Shown here: positions 29,308-37,534 of the stretch, piece after piece
How the letters are laid out: every line of letters begins with the position of its first letter
Numbering within the stretch: position 1 is the stretch's first letter
Assembly (NCBI RefSeq): GCF_036203305.1
Contig: NZ_CP108131.1
Coordinates: 6,572,001-6,636,000, forward strand
From: Streptomyces sp. NBC_00190
GTDB taxonomy: Bacteria > Actinomycetota > Actinomycetes > Streptomycetales > Streptomycetaceae
Length of the DNA: 64,000 nt
Direction: 5' to 3'
Notes under the pieces: generated by a model
Told to the model about the DNA's origin: nothing
The model's input: only the letters and a program-made list of their open reading frames with translations
The model's database searches: none
Position numbers and translations under genes: made by a program

Positions 29308-30579
29308 ATGGACCACGCCGCAGACGTCCCCGACGTCTTCGACCCCCGCGTCTACGCCGTCGGCGTCCCGTACGAGCGCTACCGGCTGCTGCGCGACCGC
29401 CACCCCGTGGCCTGGCAGCCGGAGCCGGAGATCCAGGGCTGGCCGGCCGGCCCCGGCTTCTGGGCCGTCACCCGGCACGCCGACGTCGTCCGGGTCCTGC
29501 GCGACCACCGGACGTACTCCTCCTGGCTGGGCGCCACCCAGATCCGCGACCCCGACCCGGCCGACCTGCCGTTCCTGCGCCGCACCATGCTCAACCAGGA
29601 CCCGGACAAGGCCGCCGGCGACCACGGCAGGCTGCGCCGGCTCGTCGCCCGCGCCTTCACCCCCGCCCGCGTCGACGCCTTCGCCGCGCGGGTACGGGAC
29701 CGCGCCCGCAACCTGCTCGCCGCCGCCCGGGACAAGGCCGAGGACGGCGCCACCGACGTGGTGCGCACCGTCACCGACGAATACGCGCTGCTCAACCTCA
29801 CCGACCTGCTGGGCGTCCCGCCCGCCGACCGGGCCCTGCTGCTGGAGTGGACCGTACGGGTCATCGGCTACCAGGACCCCGAAGACGCCCCGGCTCCGCT
29901 CCTCGGCCCGGACGGCAAACCCCTCAACCCGCGCTCACCGGCCCTGCTCGGCGAGATGTTCGCGTACGCCCGCGAACTGGCCGCCCACAAGCGCGCGCAC
30001 CCCGGCGACGACGTGATGACCGCCCTCGCCCAGGCCGGACTCGACCCGGCCGAGCTGGAGATGTTCTTCTTCCTGCTCACCGTCGCGGGCAACGACACCG
30101 TGCGCAGCGCGGCGCCCGGCGGGCTGCTCGCGCTGGCCCGAGACCCGGGGGACTACCGCCTGCTCGCCGGGGGCCGGGCCCCGATGGAACGTGCCGTCGA
30201 CGAACTCCTGCGCGTGCACCCGCCGGTGCTCAGCTTCCGCCGGACCGCCGCCGTCGACACCGAGCTGGCCGGGCAGCGCATCAGGGAGGGGGACAAGGTG
30301 GTGGTCTTCCACGCCTCCGCCAACCACGACGAACGCGTCTTCACCGACCCCGGCCGCCTGGACCTCGGCCGCACGCCCAACCCGCACGTCTCCTTCGGGG
30401 ACGGCTCGCACGTCTGCCTCGGCGCCCACTTCGCCCGGCTCCAGCTGCGCACCTTCTACGAGGAGTGGCGCGCGGTCATGCCCCCGCCCGAACTCGCCGG
30501 ACCTCCCGGGCGGCTGGTCTCCAACTTCATCAACGGGATCACGCGTCTGCCGCTACGGGTGTCCGGGCCGCGGCGGTGA
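29308..30579 (+). CDS. Cytochrome P450 (CYP124/125/142-like)
   Basis: This 423-residue P450 has I-helix TVAGNDTVRSA, the NDT variant seen in the CYP124/125/142 group of sterol and fatty-acid omega-hydroxylases, E-x-x-R in DELLRVHPP and heme loop FGDGSHVCLG with ligand Cys370. Assignment of substrate class is by motif resemblance only. The ATG at 29308 was chosen over an in-frame GTG at 29272. Its 3' end overlaps the convergent next gene by 41 bp. Confidence 0.92.
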   Translation: MDHAADVPDVFDPRVYAVGVPYERYRLLRDRHPVAWQPEPEIQGWPAGPGFWAVTRHADVVRVLRDHRTYSSWLGATQIRDPDPADLPFLRRTMLNQDPDKAAGDHGRLRRLVARAFTPARVDAFAARVRDRARNLLAAARDKAEDGATDVVRTVTDEYALLNLTDLLGVPPADRALLLEWTVRVIGYQDPEDAPAPLLGPDGKPLNPRSPALLGEMFAYARELAAHKRAHPGDDVMTALAQAGLDPAELEMFFFLLTVAGNDTVRSAAPGGLLALARDPGDYRLLAGGRAPMERAVDELLRVHPPVLSFRRTAAVDTELAGQRIREGDKVVVFHASANHDERVFTDPGRLDLGRTPNPHVSFGDGSHVCLGAHFARLQLRTFYEEWRAVMPPPELAGPPGRLVSNFINGITRLPLRVSGPRR

Positions 30580-31267
30580 CGTCCGCCACCAGCTCCGTCA
30601 CATCCGGCCCGTAGGCATCGGAGTTGATGACCTTCAGCAGGACGCAGAAGGACTCGCGGCCGTACTTGCGGGCCAGCCCCACATGGTGCTTGGCCAGGTA
30701 GCGGGCGGCGGCCTGGTTGCTGTTGGCGGTCTGTCCGGAGAGCAGGAACACGGGCCGGGAGCCGTGCCGGGTCGTCAGCCGAGCCAGCAGCACGTGCTCG
30801 ACCATCCCCTTCTCCCAGCGGTACTTCTCCTCGCCGATCCGGATCGCCCCGCGGTCCGGATCGCCCGACTCGAGGCTGACGTCGACGAGGACACCCGGGA
30901 GCATGGAGGTCAGGTGCGCGGTGGTGCGGGTGTTGGAGGCGGGCCCGCCGACGCAGAACTCGGTCCGTTCGCCGAAGCCCTGGCGGGCCCCGTCGTGGGT
31001 GACGATCTGCACGGTCGCCCCGCAGTCCTTGATCAGGGCGGATATCTCCAGCAGCGCGAAGGCGTCGTTGCGGTGCAGTGACGAATCCTTTCCGCCCATC
31101 TGCCGGTTGACCACGAACAGGCAGTCGGATCCGGTCGGCAGGCCGAAGAAGGCCTGCTTGCGGCGGAGCGCGCGGCGCCAGAGGTAGGTCCGGGAGAACC
31201 AGCCGAACCCGCCGCTGAGCGCGGTGGCGATCACCCCGAGCACGATGTTGCGGACGTCGTCGTTCAT
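30539..31267 (-). CDS. Membrane-anchored conserved protein, unknown
   Basis: This 242-residue protein has a short N-terminal transmembrane helix (~7-27, VLGVIATALSGGFGWF), then a soluble cytoplasmic domain of ~210 residues with LPTGSDCLFVVNRQMGGKDSS, RPVFLLSGQTANSNQAAARYLAKHH and ESFCVLLKVIN. The pattern suggests an alpha/beta nucleotide-like fold but no family is recognised. Its end overlaps the convergent P450. Confidence 0.7.
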   Translation of the reverse strand: MNDDVRNIVLGVIATALSGGFGWFSRTYLWRRALRRKQAFFGLPTGSDCLFVVNRQMGGKDSSLHRNDAFALLEISALIKDCGATVQIVTHDGARQGFGERTEFCVGGPASNTRTTAHLTSMLPGVLVDVSLESGDPDRGAIRIGEEKYRWEKGMVEHVLLARLTTRHGSRPVFLLSGQTANSNQAAARYLAKHHVGLARKYGRESFCVLLKVINSDAYGPDVTELVADVTAAARTPVAADA

Positions 31268-31367
31268 GCGGCGGATGGTAGCCGTCGCACGGCCTTCATG
31301 ACGCGAGGGGTCCCGTGAAGTTAGGCTGCGGTGGCATGGTCTGACCGGCCGTCGACTGGAGGTACCG

Positions 31368-33176
31368 ATGCGTGGTCCCGCCGCACGTCACTTAGCACTC
31401 GTCGCCCTCGCCGGGGCGCTGGTGTCCACCGGGGCGGCCGCTCCGCCCTCCGCCGCCGACGCGACCGCCACCCCGGCCAAGGTGCCCGTGGCCGCCGGCT
31501 ACGGCGGGGCCGTCGCCAGCGTCGACGCCGACGCCTCCGCGGCCGGCATCGCCGTACTCCGCTCCGGCGGCAACGCCGTGGACGCGGCCGTCGCCACCGC
31601 CGCCGCGCTCGGCGTCACCGAGCCCTACTCGTCCGGCATCGGCGGCGGCGGCTACTTCGTCTACTACGACGCCGGCTCCCGCCGCGTGCACACCATCGAC
31701 GGCCGCGAGACCGCCCCCGCGACGGCCACTGCCTCGCTGTTCCAGGAGAACGGCGTCCCCATCCCCTTCGCCGAGGGGCAGACCAGCGGCCGCGGGGTCG
31801 GCGTCCCCGGCACCCCCGCCACCTGGAAGAGCGCCCTCGAATCCTGGGGCAGCCGCCCGCTCGGCCAGCTGCTGAAGCCCGCCGAGAAGCTGGCCCGCGA
31901 CGGCTTCACCGTCGACGCCACCTTCCGCGCCCAGACCGAGCTCAACCAGGACCGGTTCAAGGACTTCCCGGACACCGCGAAGCTCTTCCTGCCGGGCGGC
32001 GCCCTGCCGGTGGTCGGCTCCACCTTCAAAAACCCCGACCTGGCCGCCACGTACGCGGAACTCGGCCGCAAGGGGACCGGCGCGCTCTACCGGGGCCCGA
32101 TCGCCGACGACATCGTCCGGGCCGTCCGCAAGCCCCCGGTGAACCCCGCGGCCACCCGGAACGTCCGGCCCGGCGACCTGACCGCCGACGACCTCACCGC
32201 GTACGGGACCAAGCGGCAGGCCCCGACCCAGGTGAGCTACCGGGGCCTCGACGTCTACGGCATCGCCCCCTCCTCCTCCGGCGGCACCACCGTCGGCGAG
32301 GCGCTGAACATCCTGGAGCGCACCGACCTCTCGAAGCTGTCCGAGGCGCAGTACCTGCACCGCTTCATCGAGGCCTCGCGGATCTCCTTCGCCGACCGCG
32401 GCCGCTGGGTCGGCGACCCGGCCGCCGAGGACGTGCCGACGCGGGAGCTGCTCTCCCAGCGGTACGCCGACTCGCGCGCCTGCCTGATCAAGCCGGACCA
32501 GGCGCTGACCAGCCCGCTGGCTCCCGGCGACCCGAGGCACCCCGTACCCTGCGCCACCACCGGGAAGGCGGCGCCGTCCGCCTACGAGGGGGACAACACC
32601 ACCCACCTGACGGTCGCCGACCGCTGGGGCAACGTGGTCTCCTACACCCTGACGATCGAATCCACCGGCGGCAGCGCGATCACCGTCCCGGGCCGGGGCT
32701 TCCTGCTCAACAACGAGCTGACCGACTTCTCCTTCGCCCCGATCGCGCCGGGTGTTCCCGACCCGAACCTGCCCGGCCCCGGCAAGCGGCCGCGCTCGTC
32801 CATGTCACCGACCATCGTGCTGGAGCACGGGCGGCCGGTGCTCGCGGTGGGCTCCCCGGGCGGTGCCACCATCATCACCACCGTCCTGCAGACCCTGATG
32901 GGCCACCTGGACCGGGGTCTGCCGCTGGTCGACGCGATCGCTGCGCCGCGCGCCAGCCAGCGCAACCAGACCACCACCGAGCTGGAGCCGGGCCTGTGGA
33001 ACAGCCCGGTGCGCGCCGAACTGGAGGCGATCGGGCAGGCCTTCCGGCAGAACCCGGAGATCGGCGCCGCGACCGGCGTGCAGCGCCTGCCCGACGGGCG
33101 CTGGCTGGCGGCGGCCGAGACGACCCGCCGCGGCGGCGGCTCGGCCATGGTCGTCCACCCGCACGGCAAGCCCTGA
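31368..33176 (+). CDS. ggt: Gamma-glutamyltransferase
   Basis: This 602-residue secreted Ntn-hydrolase cleaves gamma-glutamyl bonds such as in glutathione or gamma-Glu peptides. It has a signal peptide (cleavage near residue 28), the autoprocessing site in EGDNTTHLTV with candidate nucleophile Thr411, and GSPGGATIITTV near the C-terminus. Codon 9 is TTA (31392-31394), rare in Streptomyces, suggesting bldA-dependent late expression. It is followed by a small inverted-repeat element and the convergent map gene. Confidence 0.94.
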   Translation: MRGPAARHLALVALAGALVSTGAAAPPSAADATATPAKVPVAAGYGGAVASVDADASAAGIAVLRSGGNAVDAAVATAAALGVTEPYSSGIGGGGYFVYYDAGSRRVHTIDGRETAPATATASLFQENGVPIPFAEGQTSGRGVGVPGTPATWKSALESWGSRPLGQLLKPAEKLARDGFTVDATFRAQTELNQDRFKDFPDTAKLFLPGGALPVVGSTFKNPDLAATYAELGRKGTGALYRGPIADDIVRAVRKPPVNPAATRNVRPGDLTADDLTAYGTKRQAPTQVSYRGLDVYGIAPSSSGGTTVGEALNILERTDLSKLSEAQYLHRFIEASRISFADRGRWVGDPAAEDVPTRELLSQRYADSRACLIKPDQALTSPLAPGDPRHPVPCATTGKAAPSAYEGDNTTHLTVADRWGNVVSYTLTIESTGGSAITVPGRGFLLNNELTDFSFAPIAPGVPDPNLPGPGKRPRSSMSPTIVLEHGRPVLAVGSPGGATIITTVLQTLMGHLDRGLPLVDAIAAPRASQRNQTTTELEPGLWNSPVRAELEAIGQAFRQNPEIGAATGVQRLPDGRWLAAAETTRRGGGSAMVVHPHGKP

Positions 33177-33183
33177 GCACGGA

Positions 33184-33237
33184 CTAGGTCCTGTCGTCAA
33201 AGTAGGGCGAGGCGGGACTTTTGACGACAAGGCCTAG
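33184..33237. repeat. Short near-perfect inverted repeat, possible MITE/IS-end remnant or terminator
   Basis: Arms 33184-33201 and 33219-33237 match at 16 of 18 paired positions around a 17-base spacer, both ending in CTAG. The arms carry TGTCGTCAAA / TTTGACGACA, a sequence I associate with ends of Streptomyces IS5-type elements; this is from memory. The right arm supplies the TAG stop of map (33234-33236). It can also act as a bidirectional terminator between convergent ggt and map. Confidence 0.5.
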
Positions 33238-34001
33238 GGGGCAGTGAGGATCCTGGGGCCGTCGGCGGTGATCGCGACCGTGTGCTCCGCGTGCGCGGCG
33301 CGGCTGCCGTCGGTGGTGCGCAGGGTCCAGCCGTCGCCGTCGCAGGTGTAGTCGTCCGTACCGCCCGCGGTCAGCATCGGCTCGATCGCCAGGACCATGC
33401 CGGGGCGCAGCTTCATGCCGCGTCCCGGCGGGCCCTCGTTGGGGACGCCGGGGTCCTCGTGCATGTGGCGGCCCACGCCGTGGCCGCCGAAGCCGTCGGG
33501 GATGCCGTATCCGGCGGCGCGGCAGACCGTACCGACCGCGTGGGCGATGTCGCCGATCCGGTTGCCGGGCACCGCTGCCGCGATGCCCGCGGCGAGGGCC
33601 GCCTCGGCCGTCGCGATGAGCCGCAGGTCGGCGGGGCGGGGCCGGCCGACGGTGAAGCTGATCGCCGCGTCCCCGACCCAGCCGCCGAGCCTGGCCCCGC
33701 AGTCGACGCTGACCAGGTCCCCGTCACGCAGCCGGTACGTGCCGGGGATGCCGTGCACGATGGCGTCGTTGACCGAGGTGCAGATCACGGCCGGGAAGGG
33801 CACCGGCGCGAACGCCGGCCGGTAGCCCAGGAAGGGCGAGGCCGCGCCCGCCTCGCGGAGTACGTCGCGGGCCACCCGGTCCAGGTCCTGCAGGCACACC
33901 CCGACCCGCGCTCTCTCCCGTACGGCCGCCAGGGCATGTGCGACGACGCGGCCGGCGGCGCGCATCTCGTCGATCGACTGTTCCGTCTTGAGTTCAACCA
34001 T
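33234..34001 (-). CDS. map: Type I methionine aminopeptidase
   Basis: This 255-residue metallopeptidase removes N-terminal Met from nascent proteins. Metal ligands are visible: Asp in VSVDCGA, Asp in VGDAAISF, His in GHGVGRHMHE, Glu in AIEPM and Glu in HAEHTV. It is probably a second map gene rather than the housekeeping one. It is divergent from a small HTH regulator across a palindromic AT-rich spacer, and its stop codon lies in a repeat arm. Confidence 0.94.
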   Translation of the reverse strand: MVELKTEQSIDEMRAAGRVVAHALAAVRERARVGVCLQDLDRVARDVLREAGAASPFLGYRPAFAPVPFPAVICTSVNDAIVHGIPGTYRLRDGDLVSVDCGARLGGWVGDAAISFTVGRPRPADLRLIATAEAALAAGIAAAVPGNRIGDIAHAVGTVCRAAGYGIPDGFGGHGVGRHMHEDPGVPNEGPPGRGMKLRPGMVLAIEPMLTAGGTDDYTCDGDGWTLRTTDGSRAAHAEHTVAITADGPRILTAP

Positions 34002-34002
34002 G

Positions 34003-34044
34003 CCAATAACTATACCGGTATAACTTTAACGGGATAGTTATTGG
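34003..34044. promoter_or_regulatory. Palindromic operator between map and the HTH gene
   Basis: The 65-bp divergent spacer is strikingly AT-rich. It contains CCAATAACTAT (34003-34013) and its exact inverse ATAGTTATTGG (34034-34044), with a central palindrome TATACCGGTATA (34011-34022). It abuts the map ATG and lies about 22 bp before the HTH ATG. Likely the binding site of the adjacent XRE-type protein, controlling both genes. Confidence 0.65.
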
Positions 34045-34066
34045 TGCGTGCGGGTAGGATGGGGGC

Positions 34067-34318
34067 ATGGTCCGTACCCCCCTGACTCCTGAAGAGCGCG
34101 AGCGCGGCGAGCGCCTGGGCGCCCTGCTGCGTGAGGCGCGCGGCGCGCGCAGCATGGTCGAGATCGCGGCCGGAGCCGGGCTCTCGGCCGAGACCCTCCG
34201 CAAGATCGAGACCGGCCGGGCACCCACCCCCGCCTTCTTCACGGTGGCCGCCCTCGCCGAGGTCCTCGGCCTTTCCCTGGACGACGTGATGCGGCGCTGC
34301 TCCCTCGTGCCCGTCTGA
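34067..34318 (+). CDS. Small XRE-family HTH regulator
   Basis: This 83-residue protein is essentially one Cro/CI-type helix-turn-helix: ERLGALLREARGARSMVEIAAGAGLSAETLRKIETGRAPTP, with no effector domain. A TAGGAT hexamer is 6 bases before the ATG, consistent with a short or absent leader. The divergent map gene and the shared palindrome suggest it autoregulates and controls map. Confidence 0.88.
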   Translation: MVRTPLTPEERERGERLGALLREARGARSMVEIAAGAGLSAETLRKIETGRAPTPAFFTVAALAEVLGLSLDDVMRRCSLVPV

Positions 34319-34385
34319 GTCCGGCCCGCGGCCGATCGGCCCAATGGGCGGTGGGAGCGCCCGTACGCGGGGCAAGCGTGAAGGC

Positions 34386-34562
34386 GTGTCTGCCACGAAC
34401 GCATCCAAGCGACTCGGTTTCGGATTCCTCGGCGCGCTCCTCGCGGGCGGCCTGCTCCTCGCGGCCTGCGTCGCCCCCGACGGCCGGGACCGGTCCGAAG
34501 GCCCGGGGGACGTGGTCCTGCGCGAAGACGCGCCCGGTCGGGGATCGCGCGACAGCCCTTAG
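34386..34562 (+). CDS. Possible very small lipoprotein
   Basis: A 58-codon frame starting with GTG encodes a positive N-terminus, hydrophobic run FLGALLAGGLLLAAC (lipobox LAAC) and a short polar tail. The pattern is that of a lipoprotein signal, but the ribosome binding site is poorly spaced and the mature peptide is only ~28 residues. It could be chance. The TAGGGT overlapping its stop may be the -10 of the next gene. Confidence 0.4.
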   Translation: MSATNASKRLGFGFLGALLAGGLLLAACVAPDGRDRSEGPGDVVLREDAPGRGSRDSP

Positions 34563-34571
34563 GGTCGGGCC

Positions 34572-34952
34572 ATGGATGTCGAAGAGCTGGGCAGGGCGAA
34601 GTACGTCAGTCTCATCACCTTCCGCAAGGACGGCACGCCTGTGGCGACGCCGGTGTGGGCGGTGGCCGACGGTGGAGAGCTGTACGTGTGGACGCGCAGC
34701 GAATCGTGGAAGGTCAAGCGGATCCGCAACGACGGACGGGTCACCGTCGCCCCCTGTGACGTGCGCGGGCGCGTCGAAGAGGGGGCGCCGGTGCGGGAGG
34801 GTGAGGCCCGGCTGCTCGACGAGGCGGGGCTGCGGCGGGTGCGGGGGCTCATGTCGCGCAAGTACACGTGGCAGTTCTGGGTGGTGGACGTGCCCGCCAT
34901 GGTGGTGCGGCGGGGGCGGCGGCCGCACACCGGGATCGCCGTCAAGCTTTGA
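34572..34952 (+). CDS. PPOX-class F420-dependent oxidoreductase-like protein
   Basis: This 126-residue split-barrel flavin/F420-binding protein belongs to the pyridoxamine oxidase-like family (YVSLITFRKDGTPVATPVWAV, ELYVWTRSESWKVKRIRND). Such actinomycete proteins use F420 or FMN; substrate is unknown. TAGGGT just upstream suggests a promoter with a very short leader. Confidence 0.9.
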   Translation: MDVEELGRAKYVSLITFRKDGTPVATPVWAVADGGELYVWTRSESWKVKRIRNDGRVTVAPCDVRGRVEEGAPVREGEARLLDEAGLRRVRGLMSRKYTWQFWVVDVPAMVVRRGRRPHTGIAVKL

Positions 34953-34997
34953 GGTGCCCGTAGCCCGCCCGTAACACAGGTGGGATCCAATGCGGTC

Positions 34998-36524
34998 ATG
35001 GAGACCGCGACTTCGCTGACGATCGGTCAATTCGCTGAATACCTGCGTGGGTTGACCCAGAGGTTGGATCCCGGAGCAGGTTGGTACGGGGAGTTCCTGC
35101 GCCGGGATCCGGAGGGTCTGCGGGCCTGTCTCAACGGGGCGGCCATACCGCCGTGGGACGTGGTGGATTCGCTCCTGCGGGACCTGGCGGCGGTGCGGGG
35201 CGAGCAGATCGCGGGGCGGGAGACCGTATACGCCGCCCGGCTGCGGGCCGCCGCGGTCACCGCGTGGGACAGGCTGCCGGGCGGGATGGAGGAGCTGCGG
35301 ACCCAGTACGCGGCGGCGGCCGCGCAGCGGGCCGACGCGGGGGAGGCCCTGCGGAGCCTGACGGCCCGGCTCGGCGGCGCCACCGACCCGGCGGAGGCGG
35401 ACGCCCTGGCCCGGGAACTCTCCTGGACCCAGGACGACGCGGCCCGCGCCGCGTCACGCCACGAGGACATCTCGGCCCGCCTCTCGGCCCTGCGGGCCGG
35501 CGCCCCGGGCGAGGCGGTGCGGCCCGCCGGGCCGGAAATCCCGCAACCGCCCTCCAGCGTGTCCCGCCAGCAGCCGGCACCGGCCGAGGCGCAGGTGCGG
35601 ACCCAGGCCGAGGTCCAGGCGCAGGTTCAGGCCGGGGCCCAGGCCCGGGCACAGGCCGAGGCGCCGGTCGAGGCGCCGGTCGGGCGGGCCGAGGGACGGT
35701 GGCTGCGCGGCGCGCGGCGGGCCGGGGGCGCCCGGTACGCGGGCTCGGCGGCGCCCGGAGCCCCGGCCTTCACCCCGCCGCCGGGCCACCCGGACGGTGA
35801 CCCGGCCCCGGGCGGGCCCGGATCGGCTCCGCGCGGGGCACGCTTCGGCACCCCGGAGCCCCGACCGGCTGGGCAGGACGGCGGGGCGGTGCCCCCGGCC
35901 GGGCCCGGCGGGCCGGGACATGAGGCCCGGGGCCATACGGAAACCGGCCCAGGGCTCGCAGAGGCGGCAGCCGGGACCGGCGGGTTCCCCGCGGGCCAGG
36001 CCGGGAGCACGCGGGCCGTCGTCGGCGAACTGATCGCACTGCGCGCGGCGGGGCGCGGCGGAGAGGCGCACGCGCTGCTCTGCGAGATCGCGGCCTGGCC
36101 CGCGGACCGGCTGCCCGGCCTCGCCGACCAGCTGGTCCGTGCCGGGCTCGCGGCCGACTGGGCCACCCTGTTGTGGGAGGCGGCCTCGCTCCCGCCCGAG
36201 CGGCTCGCCGCGGCCGCGGCCGCCCTCGGCGGGGCCGGCCGGGAGGCCGACTGCGACCGCCTGCTGCGCCAGGGCGTGGCACGCCCGCCCGGCGAGATCG
36301 CCGAGGCGGCACTCGCCCTCGGCACGGCCGGCCGGACCCGGGAGGCCGACGCCCTGCTCGGCGCCTTCGTCCGGGTCCGCACCGCGGAGGAGGCCGCCGC
36401 CTTAGCCCGCCGGGATCCGCAGTGGTTCGCCCCGCGCCTGCTCCAGGCCGCCGCGGCGCTGTCCGGAACACGTCACCGCGACGTGGTCCACGCCCTGCGG
36501 GTGGCAGGGATCGCCGCGGCGTAA
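34998..36524 (+). CDS. Large Ala/Pro/Gly-rich protein with conserved helical N-terminus (UL36-like annotation in Streptomyces)
   Basis: This 508-residue protein has a conserved N-terminal region (~1-80, TIGQFAEYLRGLTQRLDPGAGWYGEFLRRDPEGLRACLNG) resembling a small DNA-binding or death-like helical domain. A coiled-coil stretch (~100-160), a disordered Gln/Ala/Pro/Gly region (~185-335) and a C-terminal helical repeat region (~340-500) follow. Codon 469 is TTA (36402-36404), so translation may depend on bldA. Function unknown. ATG at 34998 is preferred over GTG at 34980. Confidence 0.75.
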   Translation: METATSLTIGQFAEYLRGLTQRLDPGAGWYGEFLRRDPEGLRACLNGAAIPPWDVVDSLLRDLAAVRGEQIAGRETVYAARLRAAAVTAWDRLPGGMEELRTQYAAAAAQRADAGEALRSLTARLGGATDPAEADALARELSWTQDDAARAASRHEDISARLSALRAGAPGEAVRPAGPEIPQPPSSVSRQQPAPAEAQVRTQAEVQAQVQAGAQARAQAEAPVEAPVGRAEGRWLRGARRAGGARYAGSAAPGAPAFTPPPGHPDGDPAPGGPGSAPRGARFGTPEPRPAGQDGGAVPPAGPGGPGHEARGHTETGPGLAEAAAGTGGFPAGQAGSTRAVVGELIALRAAGRGGEAHALLCEIAAWPADRLPGLADQLVRAGLAADWATLLWEAASLPPERLAAAAAALGGAGREADCDRLLRQGVARPPGEIAEAALALGTAGRTREADALLGAFVRVRTAEEAAALARRDPQWFAPRLLQAAAALSGTRHRDVVHALRVAGIAAA

Positions 36525-36621
36525 ACCGCCCGTCTCCTGACCGCTGTCGATCGCGGGGCGACGTAACCTGATCGACTACTCCAACCGTGCACGGCGGTCT
36601 TGCCCCACGGTGTGACGAGGC

Positions 36622-36663
36622 CTACGTTCTACTCCCTACGCATACCGTCTACGTGCGTAGAAC
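36622..36663. promoter_or_regulatory. CTACG repeats upstream of the pyrimidine catabolic operon
   Basis: The leader of the ureidopropionase gene carries CTACG at 36622, 36636 and 36649, followed by the inverse CGTAG at 36656. The whole block is framed by GTTCTAC (36626-36632) and GTAGAAC (36657-36663) as an inverted repeat. Regular 13-14 base spacing and palindromy suggest an operator just upstream of the AGGAG ribosome binding site. Confidence 0.45.
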
Positions 36664-36691
36664 CCGGCGTTCCCGTCGCGAGGAGCAGCTC

Positions 36692-37534
36692 ATGGCCCAA
36701 GTCGTCCGCGCCGCGCTGGTCCAGGCCACCTGGACCGGAGACACCGAATCGATGATCGCCAAACACGAGGAGCACGCCCGGCGGGCCGCCGCCCAGGGCG
36801 CGAAGATCATCGGTTTCCAGGAGGTGTTCAACGCCCCCTACTTCTGCCAGGTCCAGGAGCCCGAGCACTACCGCTGGGCCGAGGCCGTCCCCGACGGCCC
36901 GACCGTCCGCCGCATGCAGGACCTCGCCCGCGAGACCGGCATGGTGATCGTCGTACCCGTCTTCGAGCTGGAGTCCGAGGGCTTCTACTACAACACCGCT
37001 GCCGTCATCGATGCCGACGGCAGCTACCTCGGCAAGTACCGCAAGCACCACATCCCCCAGGTCAAGGGCTTCTGGGAGAAGTACTACTTCCGCCCGGGCA
37101 ACCTCGGCTGGCCCGTCTTCGACACCGCCGTCGGCCGGGTCGGCGTCTACATCTGCTACGACCGCCACTTCCCCGAGGGCTGGCGCGCACTGGGCCTGGC
37201 CGGGGCCCAACTGGTCTACAACCCGTCCGCCACCCACCGGGGCCTGTCCGCGTACCTGTGGCAGCTGGAGCAGCCGGCCGCGGCCGTCGCCAACGAGTAC
37301 TTCATCGCCGCGATCAACCGCATCGGCCAGGAGGAGTACGGCGACAACGACTTCTACGGCACCAGCTATTTCGTCGACCCGCGCGGCCAGTTCGTCGGTG
37401 AGACCGCCAGCGACAAGGAGGAGGAACTCCTCGTCCGCGACCTCGACTTCGGCCTGATCAAGGAGGTCCGCGACCAGTGGGCCTTCTACCGCGACCGCCG
37501 CCCCGACGCCTACGGAGGGCTCGTACAGCCGTGA
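36692..37534 (+). CDS. Nitrilase-superfamily hydrolase, beta-ureidopropionase type
   Basis: This 280-residue carbon-nitrogen hydrolase has the catalytic triad of the superfamily: Glu in IIGFQEVF, Lys in KYRKHHIP and Cys in VYICYDRHFPEGWR. It closely fits N-carbamoyl-beta-alanine amidohydrolases, releasing beta-amino acid, CO2 and ammonia. AGGAG precedes the ATG. It begins an operon with aminotransferase, dihydropyrimidinase and an LLM enzyme. Confidence 0.92.
   Translation: MAQVVRAALVQATWTGDTESMIAKHEEHARRAAAQGAKIIGFQEVFNAPYFCQVQEPEHYRWAEAVPDGPTVRRMQDLARETGMVIVVPVFELESEGFYYNTAAVIDADGSYLGKYRKHHIPQVKGFWEKYYFRPGNLGWPVFDTAVGRVGVYICYDRHFPEGWRALGLAGAQLVYNPSATHRGLSAYLWQLEQPAAAVANEYFIAAINRIGQEEYGDNDFYGTSYFVDPRGQFVGETASDKEEELLVRDLDFGLIKEVRDQWAFYRDRRPDAYGGLVQP

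Noticed and set aside
35580..35700. Gln/Ala-rich segment as a DNA tandem repeat
   Set aside because: The DNA units are irregular; it is low-complexity coding sequence inside the UL36-like gene.
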